A stretch of DNA of 64,000 bases from Lentibacter algarum (GTDB taxonomy: Bacteria > Pseudomonadota > Alphaproteobacteria > Rhodobacterales > Rhodobacteraceae): the NCBI RefSeq assembly GCF_040580765.1, contig NZ_CP158687.1, forward strand, positions 186,001-250,000. The letters run 5' to 3'. Position numbers and translations under genes: made by a program. The notes under the pieces were generated by a model. It worked only from the letters and a program-made list of their open reading frames with translations, ran no database searches and was not told the origin of the DNA. Shown here piece by piece: positions 9,259 through 18,032 of the stretch. How positions within the stretch are numbered: position 1 is the first letter of the stretch; each line of letters opens with the position of its first letter.

Positions 9259-11061
9259 ATGCATGGGAAATCTTTTCCGATATTGAAGTTTACCTGTATG
9301 TTATTGCTTGGTATTTCTTTGATGGCGGGACCAGCCTGTGCATTTGAAGCCGAGCTAAAACTGGAACGTGGCGCCAAAGACCTTCTTATTGAATTGAAAA
9401 ATGCTTCGCTCGTTCTTGCGGCGAAACGTGAAGGAACCACGGCTTCACAAGACATTCTTGCAGCCGCACAGGCGGACTATGGCCGATTGATCAGTGCTCT
9501 TTATGAGCGAGGATACTATGGCCCAGTGGTCACGATCTTGATTGATGGACGTGAAGCCGCTGATGTTCCGCCGATGGCCAATTTGGGGCAGATCAAGCGT
9601 GTCGAAGTGTCAGTGAAGCCAGGGCCTGCCTTCCAATTTGGTGCAGTGTCTATAGCGCCGATCACCGCTGAGACAGAGTTGCCGAACGGTTTTCGCAAAG
9701 GTGCTCCTGCCGAGCTTTCGGTGATCAGAGACGTCGCGCAAGCGGGTGTAGAGGGCTGGCGTGCGCAAGGCTATGCCAAGGCACAAATTATGCGGGAAGA
9801 TGTTGTCGCGGATCATTTGAACGCGCGGCTGGACGTCGATTTGGGCATCAGCCAAGGCCCGCGTGTGAGCTTTGGTGTGCTTGAAGTCGAGGGCAGTAAA
9901 GATGTGCGTCTTAACCGTATTCGTAAGATCGCGGCTGTGCCGACTGGGGATGTTTTTGACCCAGCGGTCCTTGAACGCAGTGCCGTTCGGCTGAGGCGCA
10001 CAGGGGCATTTAGCTCGGTGTCGCTGCGCGAAGCTAAAACGCTTGGCCCAGAGGATACCTTAGATATTGAGCTGGCGGTTACGGATGCAAAACCGCGTCG
10101 TGTCGGCTTTGGCGCTGAGCTACACTCTTCAGAGGGCCTGTCACTGTCTGGGTACTGGATGCATCGCAATCTGATGGGCGGTGCTGAACGGTTTCGCATT
10201 GAGGGCGAGTTGGCGGGGCTGGCGGGCGAAAGTAATGGTCTTGATTATAGCGTCAAAGCCAGCCTGACGCGGCCTTCAACCTTTGAAAAAGATACTGATC
10301 TCACGCTGGTTGCTCAAATTGATCAGCTTGACGAGCCGCTTTATTTTTTGCGCAAGGCCAGTATCGAAGCTGGCGTGAGTCGTTACTTTTCGGAGAGTTT
10401 GACAGGGGAACTTGCAGTTCTCTACCGTTATAGTGATGTGGATGATAGCTTGGGTACGCAATACTACTCCCATCTCATGCTGCGCTTCGGCACGACATTG
10501 GACCGCCGCGATGACAAGCTTAACCCAACAAACGGTGCATACCTGCGGGCTGAGGCCTTGCCTTATTTTGGGCTGTCTGGCGCCGCGTCAGGCGTGCGCG
10601 GGTATCTTGATGCGCGGGTCTACAAAAGCGTTGGGGCGAGTGACGCAGTTGTTCTTGCGGGTCGCTTCCAGCTTGGAACCATCGCGGGTTCGGACATCGC
10701 GGATACGCCACCTGATTTGCTGTTTCTTTCGGGCGGAAGCGGGACCGTGCGCGGCCATTCTTACCAGTCGCTGTCTGTTAGCAGCGGGGGTGTCGAGACG
10801 GGCGGCCGCTCTTTTGTGGGTATCTCTGGGGAGGCGCGGGTGAAGATAAACAGCACGTTTGGTGTGACTGGTTTTTATGACATAGGGTATGTTGGTGAGA
10901 ACAGTGCAGTCGATGAGACAGGCGGCTGGCACAGCGGTGCGGGCGTTGGTCTGCGCTATCAAACTGGTATTGGCGCACTTAGGTTTGATGTTGCGGTGCC
11001 TGTGACTGGCGTTGGTAGCAACAGTTTTGAAGCCTATGTTGGCATAGGGCAGTCATTCTGA
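9259..11061 (+). CDS. tamA: TamA, outer-membrane Omp85-family translocation subunit
   Basis: TamA is the outer-membrane barrel of the translocation and assembly module, a BamA relative that works with TamB in outer-membrane biogenesis. The 600-residue product begins with a signal peptide (FTCMLLLGISLMAGPACA, cleavage near residue 28), then about 200 residues of POTRA domains, for example VEVSVKPGPAFQFGAVSI and VSFGVLEVEGS. The C-terminal half is a surface-antigen barrel with VRGHSYQSLS as the conserved lid-loop motif (VRGY/F type) and ends in the aromatic residue of GIGQSF. Its TGA overlaps the tamB ATG by one base, so the pair is an operon. Confidence 0.92.
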   Translation: MHGKSFPILKFTCMLLLGISLMAGPACAFEAELKLERGAKDLLIELKNASLVLAAKREGTTASQDILAAAQADYGRLISALYERGYYGPVVTILIDGREAADVPPMANLGQIKRVEVSVKPGPAFQFGAVSIAPITAETELPNGFRKGAPAELSVIRDVAQAGVEGWRAQGYAKAQIMREDVVADHLNARLDVDLGISQGPRVSFGVLEVEGSKDVRLNRIRKIAAVPTGDVFDPAVLERSAVRLRRTGAFSSVSLREAKTLGPEDTLDIELAVTDAKPRRVGFGAELHSSEGLSLSGYWMHRNLMGGAERFRIEGELAGLAGESNGLDYSVKASLTRPSTFEKDTDLTLVAQIDQLDEPLYFLRKASIEAGVSRYFSESLTGELAVLYRYSDVDDSLGTQYYSHLMLRFGTTLDRRDDKLNPTNGAYLRAEALPYFGLSGAASGVRGYLDARVYKSVGASDAVVLAGRFQLGTIAGSDIADTPPDLLFLSGGSGTVRGHSYQSLSVSSGGVETGGRSFVGISGEARVKINSTFGVTGFYDIGYVGENSAVDETGGWHSGAGVGLRYQTGIGALRFDVAVPVTGVGSNSFEAYVGIGQSF

Positions 11062-14000
11062 TGCGCTATGTTTTCGCCCTCTGTTTTGTGCTGATGCATG
11101 CACTTTCGGTCCATGCGCAGAGCGCTGAACAAGATAAGGACTATATCACCACATATCTTGAAGAGGCGCTCTCTGATGCGGGGAGCAAGGTTGTCATCAC
11201 TGGTTTTATGGGGGCATTGAGTTCTCGCGCCACGATGGAAAGCCTCACGATTGCTGACGATCGTGGGGTCTGGCTGACGATGAAGGATGCGGTTCTTGAC
11301 TGGAACCGAGCATCTGTTTTGCAGGGTAATATCCAGATCAATGAGATTTCGGCAGCAAGCCTTGAGTTATTACGACTGCCTGGGACAGCTGCGGCCACCG
11401 TTCGTCCTGAGGCGCGCAGCTTTGCCATACCAGAACTGCCTGTGTCGGTGAATATTGGCGCGATTTCGGTGAAAAAGGTTTCTTTGGGCGAACCCGTGGT
11501 GGGTGTGGCCGCCGTGGCCTCTGTGACCGGGGCGCTCATGATCGCGGAGGGTGAAGGTGAAGCCAAGCTGACCATCACCCGAGAAGACAGCACGGCGGGT
11601 ATTTTCAAGCTTGAAGCCGCTTTTTCCAACGCGACCCGCATTCTTGCCCTCAATGCGTCCTTGCGAGAGGCCGCAGATGGGATTGTTGCCAATCTGATTG
11701 CTCTTCCAGGGAGGCCGCCTTTGGATTTGGCGATAACTGGCGAAGATATGATCGACAATTTTGCCGCCAACGTAGTTTTGAAAACTGATGGGAGACCGCG
11801 ACTAACAGGCCGTATTTTGACGCTGGCAAATGAAGCGGCACAAGACGGAGCAAGCGATGAAGGCGCGCCCAACCGCACAGTTGAGGCTGATATCGAGGGT
11901 GACTTAACATCGCTTTTTGCGCCGCAATATAGCGACTTTTTGGGCGCGAATGTTCGGCTTGAGAGCCGGGTCAGCTTGTTTGACGACGGGCGCAAAGCGC
12001 TGGATGATCTGACCCTCACAGCTGCGGCTTTGAGACTGAAGGGGGACGTGGCACTGGCCGCTGATGGTCTGCCTGAGCGCTTTCAGTTGGATGCGGTTTT
12101 GCAAGACCCCGAAGGCAGCGCATCGCTCTTGCCGATCCCTGGAGATGAAACATGGGTCCAGAGTGCAAAGATTAGTGCCAGTTTTGACAGCCAGATGGGG
12201 GATACGTGGTCATTTACGTCTGATTTGGAGGGGTATGAGCGCGCGGGTGTGATGCTTGAGGCAGCACAGATTTCTGCCAGCGGTGTGATTGCGCGTGGTG
12301 CGGAACGAAAAGTCACGGCACGGATTGACGGTGTTGCAGCGGGTCTTGAGCTTGTTGATGCGGCGCTTGCGGAGGCTCTTGGCGACAAGGTTTCACTGGG
12401 GGCTGATCTTGCGTGGCAAGACGGGCAATCGCTTGCTGTGAGCAATCTTGATGTGCGTGCGAGTGGGCTTGAGCTGGGAGGCGGCGGAACAATAGATGGG
12501 CTCGACAGTGCCATGACGCTGCAAGGCGCGATAGAGGCGAAGACGCCCAGTATCAAGCGCTTCTCAGCTATTGCTGGGCAGTCTCTTGGGGGTGGAATCG
12601 TTGCGAGCCTTGAAGGCCGCTACGCTGTTTTGAGTGGTGAGGTTGATCTAACGTTTGCAGCCACGGGGGCGGACCTACGTGTCGGGGAAACACAAATCGA
12701 TCGATTGATTGGAGGGGAAAGTCGCCTAGAGGCCTCAGTGTTGCGTACGACGTCGGGACTCTCGCTCCGATCTTCAAGCATTGTTGCGCGCGGCGGGACT
12801 GCTCGGGCGCAGGGCCGCGTCGCTACAGATGCAAGCCACCTGACATTTGATGCGACACTCAACAACGCGGAGCAGTTTGTGTCAGGTCTCAACGGACCCG
12901 CAAACATGACAGGGACAGCTACACAGACGCCTGTGGGCTGGTCGGTCAGCTTGGATATGCAAGCGCCACGTGCCATTGCTTTGGCCGCAAGTGTTGAGCT
13001 GCCGAAGAATGCGCCCTTATATGCCGAGATCGATGCAACTTTGGGCTCGATTGCGTGGATTGTACCAGATTTGGCGGGGCCCGGGAGCGTCAAGGCAACG
13101 GTGCGCAAATCTGGCGCCCAGTGGGGCGTCAATGCGCGCGCAGAGGGCCCGAGTGGAAGCACAGTGACTGTTGATGGTCTGATTGCGGCTAACGCGACCA
13201 GAGCAGGATTGACGCTCGTCGGGCGCGTTCCTCTGGGGTTGGTTAACCGTCGTTTGGCACCCAACACGCTGCAAGGTTTTGCTGATTTTGATATGAAGCT
13301 GAATGGCCCGCTCGCCTTGTCCTCACTTGATGGGACGTTGCGCACCAATGGCGCGCGCCTGTCTCTGCCCGCACTGCGCAATGCTCTGGGTGATATCGAT
13401 GCGACCATAACTGTGTCGGGCGGCAGTGCGGTTGTGCGCTCGAGCGCGTCTGTGTCCAGCGGAGGCGAGGTGAAGGCGCAGGGGCGTATTGGGCTGCAAG
13501 CGCCTTATGTCACGCGTCTTGATGTTGACGTTGAAAATGTCGGCTTCAGCGACCCTAAGCTATACAAAACAAGTGTGAACGGCAGCCTCGTTTTGGGTGG
13601 TGCGATTGCATCAAGCCTTTCAGTTTCAGGTCAGCTGGTGCTTGGTGAAACCGAGGTGCGCGTCCCGTCAACGGGGCTAAGCTCTTTTGGGGATATACCA
13701 GAAATCACCCATTTGCATGAGCCTGCTGCTGTGCGCCTTATGCGCGCTCATGCTGGGCTGTTGGGCAGTGATAATACAGGCGATGCAGCTGTCAGCTCAA
13801 ATGTTGCGCTGGATGTGAAAATTCTGGCCGAAAACAAGATATTTGTGCGGGGGCGCGGGCTTGATGCGGAATTAGGCGGTCAGCTGACGCTGACAGGAAC
13901 AACCACAGACATTATCCCGAAAGGGCGCTTTGAGCTTATCCGTGGGCGCTTGGACATTTTGGGCAAGCGGCTCGAAATGCAGGAGGGCTATGCCAGTCTG

Positions 14001-14495
14001 CAAGGGAGCCTGACCCCACATTTGCGTTTGGTCGCGAGCACCAGCACGGGAGAACATCTTGTTTTGGTGACAGTTGAAGGCGCGGCAGATGAGCCTGAAA
14101 TCACGTTCACATCTGAGCCGGAGCTGCCAAGCGACGAAGTGTTGGCGCGGCTACTCTTTGGGCGCGACGTTACGAAAATTTCGGCGTTTCAAACCGTACA
14201 ACTGGCTTCGGCAGTGGCCACTTTGGCTGGGCGTGGAGGCATTGGTATTGTCGAAAAGCTACGCATGAAAGCCGGTGTTGATGAGCTCGACATCACCACA
14301 GATGAAGCCGGTGAAACAACTTTGCGAGCCGGAAAGTATATCAGCGAGACAGTCTACACCGATGTAGAGGTTGAGACGACTGGACAAAGCCGGATCAACT
14401 TGAATCTTGATCTGTCAAACTCCACCAAACTGCGAGGCACTGTCGATACTGAAGGGAAAACGGGGATTGGGCTGTTTTTTGAAAAAGATTACTGA
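11061..14495 (+). CDS. tamB: TamB, AsmA-like inner-membrane anchored translocation subunit
   Basis: TamB spans the periplasm as a hydrophobic beta-taco groove and is thought to move lipids or help barrel proteins to the outer membrane. The 1144-residue product has an N-terminal signal anchor (MRYVFALCFVLMHALSVHA), long repetitive beta-strand sequence through the middle, and the DUF490 block at the C-terminus, with the characteristic LLFGRDVTKISAFQTVQLA and GKYISETVYTDVE. It is at the small end of the family, as usual in alphaproteobacteria. The start overlaps the tamA stop (TGATG). The ending in a phenylalanine/tyrosine-rich strand (GIGLFFEKDY) is typical. Confidence 0.93.
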   Translation: MRYVFALCFVLMHALSVHAQSAEQDKDYITTYLEEALSDAGSKVVITGFMGALSSRATMESLTIADDRGVWLTMKDAVLDWNRASVLQGNIQINEISAASLELLRLPGTAAATVRPEARSFAIPELPVSVNIGAISVKKVSLGEPVVGVAAVASVTGALMIAEGEGEAKLTITREDSTAGIFKLEAAFSNATRILALNASLREAADGIVANLIALPGRPPLDLAITGEDMIDNFAANVVLKTDGRPRLTGRILTLANEAAQDGASDEGAPNRTVEADIEGDLTSLFAPQYSDFLGANVRLESRVSLFDDGRKALDDLTLTAAALRLKGDVALAADGLPERFQLDAVLQDPEGSASLLPIPGDETWVQSAKISASFDSQMGDTWSFTSDLEGYERAGVMLEAAQISASGVIARGAERKVTARIDGVAAGLELVDAALAEALGDKVSLGADLAWQDGQSLAVSNLDVRASGLELGGGGTIDGLDSAMTLQGAIEAKTPSIKRFSAIAGQSLGGGIVASLEGRYAVLSGEVDLTFAATGADLRVGETQIDRLIGGESRLEASVLRTTSGLSLRSSSIVARGGTARAQGRVATDASHLTFDATLNNAEQFVSGLNGPANMTGTATQTPVGWSVSLDMQAPRAIALAASVELPKNAPLYAEIDATLGSIAWIVPDLAGPGSVKATVRKSGAQWGVNARAEGPSGSTVTVDGLIAANATRAGLTLVGRVPLGLVNRRLAPNTLQGFADFDMKLNGPLALSSLDGTLRTNGARLSLPALRNALGDIDATITVSGGSAVVRSSASVSSGGEVKAQGRIGLQAPYVTRLDVDVENVGFSDPKLYKTSVNGSLVLGGAIASSLSVSGQLVLGETEVRVPSTGLSSFGDIPEITHLHEPAAVRLMRAHAGLLGSDNTGDAAVSSNVALDVKILAENKIFVRGRGLDAELGGQLTLTGTTTDIIPKGRFELIRGRLDILGKRLEMQEGYASLQGSLTPHLRLVASTSTGEHLVLVTVEGAADEPEITFTSEPELPSDEVLARLLFGRDVTKISAFQTVQLASAVATLAGRGGIGIVEKLRMKAGVDELDITTDEAGETTLRAGKYISETVYTDVEVETTGQSRINLNLDLSNSTKLRGTVDTEGKTGIGLFFEKDY

Positions 14496-14537
14496 GGTCT
14501 TTCTAATGAGCCCCTTCTTTGGCGCGCCAGTTTTCGC

Positions 14538-14549
14538 GAGACATGTCTC
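14538..14549. promoter_or_regulatory. Perfect 12-base palindrome GAGACATGTCTC
   Basis: A perfect inverted repeat with no spacer sits between tamB and the next gene, 130 bases before the probable start at 14679. It could be an operator or a chance palindrome; there is no second copy in the gap. Confidence 0.25.
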
Positions 14550-14678
14550 AACGTGACGAAGTGAACTTTGCTCAGCCATAAACGCTTATCTGGGATAAGT
14601 TACTGCGCCGAGTATCTCTGCCATTACCCTTTCTTGTCGCTTAGCTTAAGAGAGGTGGGGACCCGAAGGAGAATCCCC

Positions 14679-15173
14679 ATGGAAAACTTGCAAAGCGTGC
14701 CTGACCTGATCGAAACGGCTCTTGCGACCTCAGTGACGTTCGAAAGCTCGATCGCAGGCGTTCAAAGCCAGTCTAGCGCTCACACGGAAGAACACCTCGC
14801 GGGTTATGTCGGGCTTGAGCTGCTCGCTATTGATACGTTTTCCTTGTTTGAAGCGCGCATGCAGCATCACTTTAAGCGCGGCCCGTTCTCGAAGAAACTA
14901 AGGGCCTTGCTCGTGGACGCTGGGCAGGCTGACCTCGCCGATCGGGTTTATCAGTATTATCTCGCTATCAACGTGCTCAAGCATGGTAACGGCGCGAGTT
15001 ATCGTGAGCTGCGTGATGCGCCGAACGCATTGTTCGCTGTGAAGCCCACTGAAAATGCCCGATCAGGCGAAGATGCTGCGCCATCTGGCCTTGTGGATGT
15101 TGGCGTGCCCGGTTTTTTTGCTGGGCTGGCGAAAACGCTGCTTGAGGCCCATCAGTTTCTTGAAAAGCGCTAA
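14679..15173 (+). CDS. Conserved-looking hypothetical protein, mostly helical
   Basis: I do not recognise this 164-residue protein. The start at 14679 is chosen because AAGGAGA lies six bases upstream; the longer frame from 14568 adds a 37-residue stretch with no ribosome site. The sequence is soluble, without signal peptide or membrane span. A helical centre (YVGLELLAIDTFSLFEARMQHHFKR is too long to quote whole, residues about 44-68) is followed by LADRVYQYYLAINVLKHG, rich in aromatic residues and with a His at the end, and a C-terminal helix ending in HQFLEKR. Codon use looks like that of its neighbours. It stands alone between tamB and the tRNA. It could be a cytoplasmic regulator or an enzyme of unknown type. 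Confidence 0.65.
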   Translation: MENLQSVPDLIETALATSVTFESSIAGVQSQSSAHTEEHLAGYVGLELLAIDTFSLFEARMQHHFKRGPFSKKLRALLVDAGQADLADRVYQYYLAINVLKHGNGASYRELRDAPNALFAVKPTENARSGEDAAPSGLVDVGVPGFFAGLAKTLLEAHQFLEKR

Positions 15174-15507
15174 GACGTCAAACTTTCGGGAGCAATCCTT
15201 GCGGTTTGGATGACAGATGCCCTTTTGGCGAAACGTGTGACGGGGTCTCATGTTTTGTGGTTGCAAGTGGGCTATTTCTTCGCTGCGCCTTAGGCGCATC
15301 AGTCGGGAACCTGACGGTACGCAAGATAAGATAGGTGCAATTGCCTCGTGATTGGATCCATGCGGGAATGAGGATAAATTGGCCCTCAAAAGCAGTCTCC
15401 GCCGGCTCCATCTTGCTGAAAGTAGGCGTCCAGAATTAATTTGAGAAAGGTCCGTTTTTGGGGTTGCGGTCTTCTGGCTCTGGGCGTATTCGGTGCACTC
15501 ACTTTGG
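15174..15507. other. Gap between the hypothetical gene and tRNA-Met
   Basis: These 334 bases hold no frame I can support. Minus-strand frames here are unlike known proteins and would run antisense into the tRNA or the upstream gene. The region close to 15470-15500 should contain the tRNA promoter. Confidence 0.4.
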
Positions 15508-15584
<77 letters not shown>

Positions 15585-15595
15585 AAGTAACCGAT

Positions 15596-15622
15596 AAAGC
15601 CCGTGCAATAAGCGCGGGCTTT
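15596..15622 (+). terminator. Terminator of the tRNA-fMet gene
   Basis: AAAGCCCG and CGGGCTTT pair over an 11-base loop, and GTCGTTTT follows. It sits just after the tRNA CCA end. Confidence 0.75.
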
Positions 15623-15965
15623 GTCGTTTTGGCCTCCCTAACGACAAGACACTGGTTCATTCACCAGTGGGCATGGCTTGAATAGCTTCGCGGAGAATTC
15701 GGAGCGGCACTTATGTGGCGCGGCGAGGCTATACTTGCGTTTGAGCGGATGCATGTCTTACGGAATTCCGATGCGGTCGATGCATGACCCGACATCCCTT
15801 ACAAAGGGAGCGACAGGCTTTCAGCAAATCCAAATTGCAAGTGAAGTCTTGCTGCTGTGCATCCCAACAGTGGCGCAATCTTGGGTCACTAGGGCGCTCA
15901 GCGGCAAACCGTTTTCCGTCTTGCATGTTAAAGCACGGCCTACGGCGCGGGCTGGCAAGCGCCGC
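15623..15965. other. Gap between tRNA terminator and the catabolic promoter
   Basis: About 340 bases without a supported gene. The frame opening at 15678 runs out of frame into the SDR gene and the minus-strand frame at 15729-15980 resembles nothing known. No repeat or integration site was seen next to the tRNA. Confidence 0.4.
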
Positions 15966-16004
15966 TTGACAGGTTTTCATTTATTTAGATATAGATCATA
16001 TCTA
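15966..16004 (+). promoter_or_regulatory. Promoter with overlapping MarR-type operator for the hydroxycinnamate operon
   Basis: A perfect TTGACA (15966-15971) is followed after 18 bases by TATAGA (15990-15995). The -10 hexamer lies inside the inverted repeat TAGATAT-AGATC-ATATCTA (15986-16004), seven bases per arm around a five-base centre. MarR repressors bind such repeats and block RNA polymerase. The operon downstream encodes a MarR protein (17571-18032), so negative autoregulation relieved by a CoA-thioester ligand is the natural reading. The SDR start codon is 30 bases further on, after GGGGACGAAGG. Confidence 0.7.
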
Positions 16005-16033
16005 TTACTTCCAAAACCTATAGGGGACGAAGG

Positions 16034-16792
16034 ATGCAGATCGAGGGAAATGTGGCGATTGTCACTGGCGGCGCGAGCGGGCTTGGCGAGGCAACGGCGC
16101 GTTATCTGGCCGCAAATGGCGCCAAAGTCGGCATTCTGGATTTTGACGGTGAGGGCGCAAAGCGCATTGCCAGAGACATCGGCGGTGCGGCGGCTCAAGT
16201 TGATGTGAGCGATGATGTAGCGGTCGATCTGGCCTTATCAAAGATTGTGCAAGCCCTCGGAACACCGCGTATCGCCGTGAACTGCGCGGGAATTGGAACC
16301 GCCGCACGTATTGTCGGGCGAGAGGGGAAAACCAGCTTTGATGTCTTTCGCAAGACGCTTGATGTGAACCTTTTTGGAACCTACGCAGTAATGACGCATG
16401 CGGCCCGACGGATGATGGAGCTTGAGCCTGTCTCAGGCGAGCGCGGGGTCATTGTGAACACTTCGTCTGTTGCCTTTCAAGACGGACAGTTGGGCCAAGC
16501 AGCTTATGCCGCTTCTAAGGGTGCTATCGCTTCAATGGCGCTACCAGCTGCGCGCGAGTTTGCCCGTGCGGGCATCCGTGTGATGACGATCGCGCCAGGG
16601 CTTTTCAACACGCCCATGATGGAAAGCTTGCCCGACGATGTCACAGCACAGATCACGAGCAACATCCCTCATCCGGCCCGTTTGGGCGCACCGGATGAAT
16701 ATGCTCTGATGGCCGCGCAGATCATCACAAATCCCTATCTGAACGGCACGACCATTCGCCTTGATGGCGCAACGCGCCTTCCCCCACGCTGA
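16034..16792 (+). CDS. SDR-family 3-hydroxyacyl-CoA dehydrogenase, probable hydroxyphenyl-beta-hydroxypropionyl-CoA dehydrogenase
   Basis: The 252-residue protein is a classical short-chain dehydrogenase. It has the NAD-binding TGGASGLGEA (residues 11-20), an acidic residue after the second strand (ILDFD) that selects NAD, and the catalytic Ser145, Tyr158 and Lys162 (YAASK). The segment GQLGQAAYAASKGAI and RVMTIAPGLFNTPM closely resemble type II 3-hydroxyacyl-CoA dehydrogenase (HSD10), which oxidises beta-hydroxyacyl-CoA. As first gene of an operon with a feruloyl-CoA synthetase-like ligase and a crotonase, it is best read as oxidising the hydrated hydroxycinnamoyl-CoA to the beta-keto thioester. 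The aromatic substrate is inferred from context. Confidence 0.82.
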   Translation: MQIEGNVAIVTGGASGLGEATARYLAANGAKVGILDFDGEGAKRIARDIGGAAAQVDVSDDVAVDLALSKIVQALGTPRIAVNCAGIGTAARIVGREGKTSFDVFRKTLDVNLFGTYAVMTHAARRMMELEPVSGERGVIVNTSSVAFQDGQLGQAAYAASKGAIASMALPAAREFARAGIRVMTIAPGLFNTPMMESLPDDVTAQITSNIPHPARLGAPDEYALMAAQIITNPYLNGTTIRLDGATRLPPR

Positions 16793-16801
16793 GGAAAGAC
16801 C

Positions 16802-17566
16802 ATGTCGGATATTTTGAAAATTGAGATTGAGGGGCAGCTTGCCACTCTGACGATGAACCGGCCGGGAAAGCGCAACGCGATGTGCGAAGAGCTGCTCGGA
16901 GCGCTGGAAGGCTTCTATTTCAACCCGCCTGAAGGCGTGCGTGTGGTGATCCTCACGGGGATAGAAGGACATTTTTGTTCAGGTCTTGATCTGGCAGAGC
17001 ATGTTCATCGTTCGGCAGAAGAAAATCTCTACCATTCGCGCAACTGGCATAAGCTGATGGACCAAATCAGGCTTGGTGGTCTAGCAACGGTCTCGGCGCT
17101 GTTCGGTGCGGTCATTGGTGGCGGGCTTGAGCTTGCCGCGGCCACACATGTTCGCATTGCTGAAGCCTCCACGATTTTCCAGCTGCCCGAAGGGCGGCGC
17201 GGTATTTTTGTGGGTGGCGGGGCCACGGCCAATGTGGGCCGCTTGCTTGGCGCGGACCGGATGACAGAAATGATGCTGACGGGGCGCAAGTATGGGGCTG
17301 ATGACGGTGTCTCTTTGGGTTTGGCGCATTACTCTGTTGCTAACGGAGCGGCACTGGCCCTTGCGCAAGAGCTGGCTGGCAAGATCGCGCGCAATGCGCC
17401 GCTGTCAAACTATCTGATGATTCAGGCCATTCCACGTATCAATGACATGTCGCAATCCGACGGACTCTTTACCGAAAGTCTCGCCGCAGCCTTGTCACAA
17501 ACCACGCCCGACGCCGAGGAAGGTTTGAAAGCTTTCCTTGAAAAGCGCGCGCCAAAATTCCGGTGA
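16802..17566 (+). CDS. Crotonase-fold enoyl-CoA hydratase, probable hydroxycinnamoyl-CoA hydratase
   Basis: The 254-residue protein is a crotonase. The oxyanion-hole segments are visible (HFCSGLDLAE and GAVIGGGLELAAATH). Both acids of a true hydratase are present: Glu110 in GGGLE and Glu130 in LPEGRRGIF, 20 residues apart as in mitochondrial enoyl-CoA hydratase. Feruloyl-CoA hydratase/lyases of the Ech/HCHL type have serine at the first site, so a simple hydratase without aldolase cleavage is more likely. Next to an SDR dehydrogenase and a CoA ligase, it probably hydrates feruloyl- or coumaroyl-CoA. It begins nine bases after the SDR stop. Confidence 0.82.
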   Translation: MSDILKIEIEGQLATLTMNRPGKRNAMCEELLGALEGFYFNPPEGVRVVILTGIEGHFCSGLDLAEHVHRSAEENLYHSRNWHKLMDQIRLGGLATVSALFGAVIGGGLELAAATHVRIAEASTIFQLPEGRRGIFVGGGATANVGRLLGADRMTEMMLTGRKYGADDGVSLGLAHYSVANGAALALAQELAGKIARNAPLSNYLMIQAIPRINDMSQSDGLFTESLAAALSQTTPDAEEGLKAFLEKRAPKFR

Positions 17567-17570
17567 TCTC

Positions 17571-18032
17571 ATGAGTCAACCTGAGCAAACCATTACACCG
17601 CCCACAACAGTAAGCGATGACACCTTGCGCCGTTTTTTGGGCTATCACATGAAGCGTGCCTTCAACGTTGTGCAGGCTGATCTGGTCGCCACGCTGAAGC
17701 CGTTTGAGTTGCGCATGTTGACCTATACGGCCTTGGTTCTGATCTGCGACAACCCTGGCCTGAGTCAGGCGCAACTGGCTGCTGCGATGGACGTGGAGCG
17801 CCCCAATATCGTGGTGATCGTTGATGAGCTAGAGCGCCGCGAGCTGATCAACCGTACCCGCGTTCCGACGGATCGTCGGGCTTATGCCTTGGTCCCAACG
17901 CTTCAAGGACGCCGTCTGTGCGGTCAGGCTGTTGCAGCTGTCGAGACGCATGAAGCCAAGCTCTTTGCCGGGCTCAACGGTGACATGCGCTCCGAGATGG
18001 TTGCCATTCTGTCGAAGGTCAGAGGCGCATGA
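17571..18032 (+). CDS. MarR-family transcriptional regulator of the hydroxycinnamate operon
   Basis: The 153-residue protein has the MarR winged helix-turn-helix: helices around LSQAQLAAAMDVERPNIV (recognition region, residues about 64-81) and the wing with RTRVPTDRRAYALVPT. The start at 17571 follows the crotonase stop by four bases; an upstream in-frame ATG at 17538 lies inside the crotonase gene. The stop overlaps the ligase ATG (ATGA). MarR proteins such as CouR and HcaR repress hydroxycinnamate genes and let go on binding the CoA thioester. The palindrome at 15986-16004 is the candidate site. Confidence 0.85.
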   Translation: MSQPEQTITPPTTVSDDTLRRFLGYHMKRAFNVVQADLVATLKPFELRMLTYTALVLICDNPGLSQAQLAAAMDVERPNIVVIVDELERRELINRTRVPTDRRAYALVPTLQGRRLCGQAVAAVETHEAKLFAGLNGDMRSEMVAILSKVRGA

